10,486 nucleotides of DNA, taken from an uncultured Lysobacteraceae bacterium (GTDB lineage: Bacteria; Pseudomonadota; Gammaproteobacteria; Xanthomonadales; Rhodanobacteraceae). The translations under genes and the position numbers were made by a program. The stretch lies in NCBI GenBank assembly GCA_946482585.1, contig CAMLSI010000157.1, forward strand, positions 1-10,486. The letters run 5' to 3'. This document shows positions 7,079 through 10,486 of this stretch, piece after piece. How positions within the stretch are numbered: the stretch's first letter is position 1; every line of letters begins with the position of its first letter. A model generated the notes under the pieces. That model was given only the letters and a program-made list of their open reading frames with translations. It was not told the origin of the DNA and ran no database searches.

Positions 7079-7789
7079 TCAAACGTGTACGGGTTCGGGA
7101 CTGCCGCCGGTGCGCAAGTCGAGCACGGCTGCGCTGCCGTCGGAGTGCTGCAACAGATCGATCACGGCCTGGCCGACGGCGTCGACTTCCATCCACTCGC
7201 TGCAGGCGCAGTGATCGTTGCGATGTGTGCGTACCAGGCCGGCCAGCGCGAGCTGCTGCACGCGCACCGGCAGGTCGCGGCTTTCGGCATGGACGACCTT
7301 GGCGAGCATGCGCAGCGCGGCGTTGGCGATGGAGAAATGGCCGAAACCGCACCAGGGGTGCGAGGTCGCCGCGCTCGCGATGCCGAGATACAGCGCGTTC
7401 GGCGCGCTCTGCGCGAGCAGCGGAATCAGCGCGCGCGCCGCGTTGAAATGCGTGACCACGTGTGCGTGCAGGCGGTCTTCGAGAAAGACGTCGTCGCGGT
7501 CCATGAGCCGGCCACAGTCGCGCTCGGGTCCGATCGCGACCACCACGCCGGCGTAGCGCCGCCTCAGCGCAACCAGCTGCTGCACGAGATCCTTGGCCGC
7601 CGTGTCGCTCTCCACGCTCGCGGTCAGCACCGTCAGCGCAGCCGGCCGGCCGAGCCGTTCGGTCAGTTGCAGCAACGTGTCGCGATGCCGGCCGACCGCG
7701 ACCACCGGATAGCCTTCGGCCAGCAACGCGGCGACTACGCCGCTGCCGATACCGCCGCTGGCACCGATGACGATGACACTGGATTTCAT
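7079..7789 (-). CDS. SDR-family NAD(P)-binding protein with degenerate active site
   Basis: A 236-aa Rossmann-fold protein of the short-chain dehydrogenase/reductase family. The dinucleotide-binding loop GASGGIGSG is at residues 9-17, followed by VVAVGRH after the second strand, the position that helps choose NAD or NADP. The strand with the usual catalytic Ser is present (LGIASAATS, S139). However, where the family has YxxxK, the sequence reads FSIAN (F152, N156), so both catalytic Tyr and Lys are replaced, and the NNAG-type motif is AIGPE. It is therefore probably not a conventional oxidoreductase and may be a cofactor-sensing or structural protein. The ATG at 7789 is preferred, with GAGG 9 nt upstream; an in-frame ATG at 7804 would add five residues. 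It is the first gene of the efflux operon, ends 20 bp before the adaptor gene, and is divergent from the LysR gene. Confidence 0.88.
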   Translation of the reverse strand: MKSSVIVIGASGGIGSGVVAALLAEGYPVVAVGRHRDTLLQLTERLGRPAALTVLTASVESDTAAKDLVQQLVALRRRYAGVVVAIGPERDCGRLMDRDDVFLEDRLHAHVVTHFNAARALIPLLAQSAPNALYLGIASAATSHPWCGFGHFSIANAALRMLAKVVHAESRDLPVRVQQLALAGLVRTHRNDHCACSEWMEVDAVGQAVIDLLQHSDGSAAVLDLRTGGSPEPVHV

Positions 7790-7813
7790 GCAGACCGACC
7801 TCATCCCATAAAC

Positions 7814-7876
7814 GGACCGGCGGACGCCGCCTGCGTCGGTCCGACCGGACTGCGCAGTCCCCAGGGCGCCCGGGGG
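7814..7876. promoter_or_regulatory. Cluster of palindromes in the leader of the efflux operon
   Basis: Three adjacent dyads lie between the two divergent genes, close upstream of the SDR-like start on the minus strand. The first is a bulged hairpin: GGACC (7814-7818) pairs with GGTCC (7838-7842) and GACGC (7823-7827) with GCGTC (7833-7837). The second is a perfect 14-bp palindrome, GGACTGCGCAGTCC (7847-7860). The third is CCCC (7859-7862) with GGGG (7872-7875) around GGGCGCCC (7864-7871). If transcription starts to the right of them they would fold in the mRNA leader. They could equally be protein-binding dyads. No T run follows, so they are not simple terminators. Confidence 0.5.
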
Positions 7877-7910
7877 TTCAGGTCGGCTGAATTGGGCACG
7901 CACCCGTGCT

Positions 7911-7938
7911 TTGATTAGGGGGCCGAATCGGGAATGAT
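7911..7938 (+). promoter_or_regulatory. Candidate sigma-70 promoter of the LysR-family gene
   Basis: TTGATT (7911-7916) and AATGAT (7933-7938) each match four of six consensus bases, with a 16-nt spacer. The -10 overlaps the left arm of the inverted repeat at 7935-7960, which would fit autorepression by the regulator. Matches are modest, so this is tentative. Confidence 0.3.
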
Positions 7939-7960
7939 TGTCCCGTCAATGCAACAATCA
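7935..7960. promoter_or_regulatory. Candidate LysR-type operator (7-bp inverted repeat)
   Basis: TGATTGT (7935-7941) and ACAATCA (7954-7960) form a perfect inverted repeat with a 12-nt spacer. A T-N11-A arrangement (T7941, A7953) of the kind bound by LysR-type regulators lies within it. It sits immediately upstream of the regulator's start codon and in the shared region with the divergent efflux operon, the usual place for such sites. Its A/T-rich arms stand out from the G/C-rich surroundings. Confidence 0.5.
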
Positions 7961-7968
7961 AGGCGGTT

Positions 7969-8940
7969 ATGTCACGCGACTTCAATGAAACGCTGATCTT
8001 TGTGCGCGTGGTGGAACACGGAGGCTTCAGCGCGGCCGCGCGTTCGCTCGGCCTGCCCAAGACCAGCGTGAGCCGCAAAGTGCAGGAACTCGAGGATCGC
8101 CTGGGCCTGCATCTGCTCAAACGCACGACGCGGCGCATCGGCCTGACCGAAGCCGGCACCTTGTACTACGAACATTGCCGCCACATCGCGCGCGACCTCG
8201 AAGCCGCCGAAAGCGCCGTCAACCAGTTGCACGGCGCGCCGCGCGGCTGGCTGCGCGTGACGGCGCCCTACACGCTCGGCAGCAACGCGCTCGCCCCGAT
8301 CCTGCCGGAGTTCCTGCAACGCCATCCGGAACTGCGCGTGGAACTCGTGCTCAGCAACGACAAGCTCGACCTGATCGGTTCGGACATCGATCTCGCCCTG
8401 CGCGTCGGCGCGCTGGCCGACTCGACTTTCACGGCGCGGCGCCTCGGCAGTTTCGTCGCGCAGGTCTATGCGAGCCATGACTACCTCGCGCGCTGCGGCG
8501 AACCGACGCGCCCCGAGGAACTCGTGCATCACCGTACCCTCGCGATGAGCCAGCATCGCGGCGCGAACGGACGCTACTGCTGGCCGCTGCACAACGGCAG
8601 CGTCAGCGACGACTACGTGGTCGCGCCGAGCGTCGTCGCGAACGATCCGACCGTGCTGCGCAGCGCGCTCGTCGGCGGTCAGGGGCTCGCACTGATCAGC
8701 GACAGCCTGGTCGAGCCGCTCGTGGCCATGGGCAAGCTGCGCCGCGTGCTGCACGGCTGGGAAAGTCCCGCGCTCGATCTCAACGCGGTCTACCCGCCGG
8801 GACGCTCGCAATTGCCCAAGGTGCGCGTGTTCGTGGATTTCCTGCTCGAACGCATGAGCCTGACCGAGTGGTGGCATCCCTGCGAACAGATGCGGCAGGC
8901 GGCGTTCGGCCCTCAGCTGCTCCACTCGCCGGAGACGTAG
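7969..8940 (+). CDS. LysR-family transcriptional regulator (CrgA/DmlR/YafC-like)
   Basis: A complete 323-aa LysR-type regulator, slightly longer than the usual 300 or so because of a C-terminal tail. The N-terminal winged helix-turn-helix is clear: FVRVVEHGGFSAAARSLGLP (residues 11-30), then KTSVSRKVQELEDRLG and LLKRTTRRIGLTEAG. The effector domain begins GWLRVTAPYTLGSNALAPILPEFL and contains DIDLALRVGAL, the wording of the CrgA/DmlR-like subgroup, which often controls neighbouring redox or transport genes. The ATG at 7969 has an AAGGCGG purine tract (7960-7966) close upstream. It is divergent from the SDR-adaptor-pump operon with 179 bp between starts, so it is the likely controller of that operon and perhaps of itself. 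Whether it activates or represses, and which ligand it senses, cannot be read from the sequence. Its last 28 bp overlap the end of the convergent YchJ gene. Confidence 0.95.
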   Translation: MSRDFNETLIFVRVVEHGGFSAAARSLGLPKTSVSRKVQELEDRLGLHLLKRTTRRIGLTEAGTLYYEHCRHIARDLEAAESAVNQLHGAPRGWLRVTAPYTLGSNALAPILPEFLQRHPELRVELVLSNDKLDLIGSDIDLALRVGALADSTFTARRLGSFVAQVYASHDYLARCGEPTRPEELVHHRTLAMSQHRGANGRYCWPLHNGSVSDDYVVAPSVVANDPTVLRSALVGGQGLALISDSLVEPLVAMGKLRRVLHGWESPALDLNAVYPPGRSQLPKVRVFVDFLLERMSLTEWWHPCEQMRQAAFGPQLLHSPET

Positions 8941-9305
8941 AACCAGTGCCCGCCTTCGCGGCGGAAACGGCTGAGCTCGCGCAGCCGCTGCATGCTGCCG
9001 CCGCCGACCTTGAATTTCGCGACGAATTCCACGAACGCGTTGTCGGCATCGACCGGCTGGTAACGCAGGATCTTCAGGCCGTGCCAGCGCGGCGCGTTTT
9101 TATCGTGCGCGAGGTTCAGCGCGGCCGGCCGCGTCGAGCGGTGCCAGCTCCGCAGCAGATAGTCCTCGAGCGCCAGCACGTAGGCGCTGTAGCGCGAACG
9201 CATCAGCGCCTCGGCCGTCGGCGCCGGTTCGCCCGCGTGCAACGGACCGCAGCAGGCGGCGTAGGCGCGATCGGAACCGCAAGGACAATCGGCGGGTGCG
9301 TTCAT
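8913..9305 (-). CDS. ychJ: YchJ / UPF0225 family protein with one SEC-C metal-binding motif
   Basis: A 130-aa protein of the YchJ family, whose function is unknown. The N-terminus carries a SEC-C zinc-binding motif with Cys7, Cys9, Cys18 and Cys19 (CPCGSDRAYAACC), followed by the family signature LMRSRYSAYVL (about residues 35-45), a YLLRSWHRSTRP segment, and an NTF2-like beta-rich core ending in FRREGGHWFYVSGEW. E. coli YchJ, as I recall it, has a second SEC-C motif at its C-terminus; this protein stops before that point, so it is a short form with only one. The ATG at 9305 has no strong Shine-Dalgarno. The gene converges on the LysR gene with a 28-bp overlap at the 3' ends, so no separate terminator lies between them. 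Confidence 0.92.
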   Translation of the reverse strand: MNAPADCPCGSDRAYAACCGPLHAGEPAPTAEALMRSRYSAYVLALEDYLLRSWHRSTRPAALNLAHDKNAPRWHGLKILRYQPVDADNAFVEFVAKFKVGGGSMQRLRELSRFRREGGHWFYVSGEWSS

Positions 9306-9402
9306 GGACGGTCGCAGACGAAAGCGGCGCGCATTCTCGCCGCAATCGCGCCGCCGTCACAGGGGCCGCCGCGAGGCCGGTCGTCGTCCAGGCAGGGCCG
9401 GT
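9306..9402. other. Short gap between the small membrane gene and ychJ, no terminator seen
   Basis: The 97-bp gap contains the direct repeat AGGCCGGTCG at 9374-9383, whose second copy (9405-9414) lies over the 3' end of the membrane gene, 31 bp away. There is no stem with a T run, so read-through from the membrane gene into ychJ is plausible. Confidence 0.3.
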
Positions 9403-9600
9403 TCAGGCCGGTCGGGCGCCGAGCAGCCGCGCCGGCAGGAACAGCAGCGCGCGCAGGAATTCGAATACGGCCGATACCGTGATGCCCACGAGCCGGAACG
9501 GCAGGCTCAGCAGCCAGACCAGCGGATAGGCGATCAGCGCGAGCAGCGCCAGCGGCCAGCAGACGACGAGCAGCAACAACCAGAGCAGGAACTTCAGCAT
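9403..9600 (-). CDS. Small hydrophobic membrane protein, 65 aa, function unknown
   Basis: From the ATG at 9600 the product is 65 aa and almost entirely hydrophobic: FLLWLLLLVVCWPLALLALI (residues 4-23), AYPLVWLLSL around a Pro, then a semi-amphipathic segment LVGITVSAVFEFLRALLFL ending in PARLLGARPA. This predicts two, possibly three, inner-membrane segments with Pro kinks and short basic loops. GGAGG lies 11 nt upstream (9616-9612), a slightly long spacing. The frame is open upstream to 9732, but those residues are Arg-rich and non-membrane-like, so the shorter form is preferred. I recognise no functional family. It lies 97 bp before the YchJ gene in the same orientation and could be co-transcribed with it. 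Confidence 0.7.
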   Translation of the reverse strand: MLKFLLWLLLLVVCWPLALLALIAYPLVWLLSLPFRLVGITVSAVFEFLRALLFLPARLLGARPA

Positions 9601-9782
9601 GACGCACGGCGCCTCCAGGGACGTCGCGGTCAGGTTCGCAGCGCGCCGCACCGCGCGCGTGTGCCGGAAGTCGCAGGCATCGCGTTCAGCTTTCGCACGA
9701 TGTGACCGGGACCACAGCCGCGTCGCAGGCACCGAGACCGCACCGCCGCAAGCTGCGCTCCCGCCTGTGGAGATTTACCTTT
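9601..9782. other. Divergent intergenic region between the membrane peptide and the 133-aa gene
   Basis: 182 bp separate the two divergent starts and should hold both promoters. I see the two ribosome binding sites (GGAGG complement at 9612-9616 and TGGAG at 9768-9772) but no convincing -35/-10 pair or palindrome. Confidence 0.3.
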
Positions 9783-10184
9783 ATGCACACGCGAATTTCC
9801 TATACCGATCCGTTGCTGGAACTCCTCGACTGCATCGAGGACGCGGTTCAGTTGCTCGCGTTCGACTATTTCGCCGCCGCCGGCGACGAACTGCGCCGCG
9901 CCGGCGCACTGCTCGCCGGGGCACTGGAGGAGTGGCGCGGCAACGACGCCGAGCTCGCGCGGCAATGGTTGCAGCAGGCTACCGCGGCGAACGGCGGCAC
10001 TGCACTGCGCGAGCGTCGCGGCCACTGCGTCGGAGCGCTCTGGCGCGCGCGTCGCGCGGTCCGGCGACACTGGCTCGCGCGCCTGGGTGTTGCATGGGAT
10101 CCCTACGACAGCGCGCTCGCGGCGCCGGGCACGCGCACACGGTTGCGACTCGTCGACGACGATCCCGGCGAACCGGCCGCATGA
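9783..10184 (+). CDS. Hypothetical protein, 133 aa, helical
   Basis: From the ATG at 9783 the product is 133 aa. TGGAG (9768-9772) lies 10 nt upstream, and the first residues (MHTRISYTDPLLELLDCIEDAVQLLAFDYF) read as real protein. The frame is open from a GTG at 9702, but those extra codons are Arg/Pro/Ala-rich, so the shorter form is preferred. Predicted content is mostly alpha-helical: residues 9-50 form amphipathic helices with ELRRAGALLAGALEEW, 55-70 another, 76-102 a strongly basic helix (RERRGHCVGALWRARRAVRRHW), and the tail is acidic (DDDPGEPAA). There is no signal peptide and no membrane segment. I recognise no family. A plausible guess is a small nucleic-acid- or protein-binding factor because of the basic helix, but nothing proves it. 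It converges with the EF-hand gene, with 16 bp between the stops. Confidence 0.6.
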   Translation: MHTRISYTDPLLELLDCIEDAVQLLAFDYFAAAGDELRRAGALLAGALEEWRGNDAELARQWLQQATAANGGTALRERRGHCVGALWRARRAVRRHWLARLGVAWDPYDSALAAPGTRTRLRLVDDDPGEPAA

Positions 10185-10191
10185 AATGTCG

Positions 10192-10215
10192 GCGCCGCCG
10201 CTACCGCGGCGGCGC
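10192..10215. terminator. GC-rich hairpin between convergent genes
   Basis: GCGCCGCCGC (10192-10201) and GCGGCGGCGC (10206-10215) form a perfect 10-bp all-G/C stem with a 4-nt loop TACC. It sits between the stops of the 133-aa gene and the EF-hand gene, and covers the EF-hand stop codon (10203-10201). No T run follows on either strand, so it is not a canonical intrinsic terminator. In high-GC genomes such hairpins may end transcription or protect the 3' ends of both mRNAs. Confidence 0.45.
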
Positions 10216-10486
10216 GCCGAGCTCGCGCACGTCGAGAAAGCCGTTGCGATTCGCATCCTGCCGCTTGAACACCTCGCCGAGCCGCGCGCGGTGACGCGAG
10301 AGGGAGATCGGGCGCGTGTTCGGACCGACCACGGCCGGATCGAACTCGTCGAGATCGACGACGCCGTTGCGGTTCGCATCCATCTGCCGGAACGCGTCGC
10401 TGAGCTTGTCCTGGTACTCGCTCAAGCTCACGCGCCCGTCGCCGTCACGATCGAATTGCGAGAGGTAGTCCTGCGTCGACGCGGCA
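10201..10486 (-). CDS. EF-hand calcium-binding protein, C-terminal part (runs off the right edge)
   Basis: The frame is open from the window edge at 10485 to the TAG at 10203-10201, giving 95 residues of a protein whose start is outside. Three 12-residue EF-hand loops can be read in order: DRDGDGRVSLSE (textbook D-x-D-x-D-G-x-h-x-x-x-E pattern), DANRNGVVDLDE and DANRNGFLDVRE. In the last two, positions 1, 3, 5, 6 and 12 are D, N, N, G and E, all compatible with calcium binding. Loops are separated by about 20-30 residues, as in paired EF-hands. Bacterial proteins of this type are often secreted or periplasmic calcium binders, but any signal peptide would lie beyond the edge. A GTG at 10431 could be mistaken for a start, but it cuts through the first EF-hand. 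Confidence 0.88.
   Translation of the reverse strand, partial: AASTQDYLSQFDRDGDGRVSLSEYQDKLSDAFRQMDANRNGVVDLDEFDPAVVGPNTRPISLSRHRARLGEVFKRQDANRNGFLDVRELGAPPR

Noticed and set aside
7085..7918. 277-codon plus-strand frame opposite the SDR-like gene
   Set aside because: The minus strand encodes a clear Rossmann fold; the plus frame has no recognisable pattern.
7972..8925. 317-codon minus-strand frame opposite the LysR gene
   Set aside because: The LysR protein on the plus strand is unambiguous; this is its antisense shadow.
1..10486. CRISPR arrays, tRNA/rRNA genes, insertion-sequence ends, integrase or att sites
   Set aside because: None could be seen: no regularly spaced repeats, no cloverleaf or TTCRANNC signature that I could find by eye, and no transposase or integrase frame.

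Overview
This is a dense window of chromosomal DNA with very high G+C content. Codon use is strongly G/C-ending, long open frames run on the antisense strand, and several gene pairs overlap. Together with the gene families present (MexEF-type RND pump, CrgA/DmlR-type LysR regulator, YchJ, EF-hand protein), this suggests a gammaproteobacterium of the Lysobacterales (Xanthomonadales) type. That placement is inference; there is no rRNA or marker gene here to prove it.

Region 1 (1-2245, minus strand) is the start of a three-gene operon encoding an SMC complex of the MukBEF / MksBEF / Wadjet superfamily. It holds a 444-aa kleisin-like protein (MukF/MksF/JetA position), a 228-aa MukE/MksE/JetB-like protein, and the first 79 codons of a MukB/MksB/JetC-like ATPase with an intact Walker A motif. 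Both junctions overlap by exactly 8 nt. A nuclease gene (jetD/mksG), which would mark a plasmid-defence version, would lie beyond the left edge. This is the most interesting system in the window.

Region 2 (2348-7789, minus strand) is a drug-efflux operon. Its order is a degenerate short-chain dehydrogenase-like protein, a periplasmic adaptor lipoprotein (MexE-like), a 268-bp repeat-like gap, then an inner-membrane RND transporter (MexF-like). A strong 13-bp terminator hairpin follows. No outer-membrane channel gene is present. A divergent LysR-family gene (7969-8940, plus) is the likely regulator. The 179-bp shared intergenic region is packed with palindromes and carries a 7-bp inverted repeat just upstream of the regulator.

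Region 3 (8913-10486) holds housekeeping or unknown small genes: a YchJ/UPF0225 protein with one SEC-C motif, a 65-aa hydrophobic membrane peptide, a 133-aa protein of unknown function, and the 3' part of an EF-hand calcium-binding protein. The last two converge on a GC-rich hairpin.
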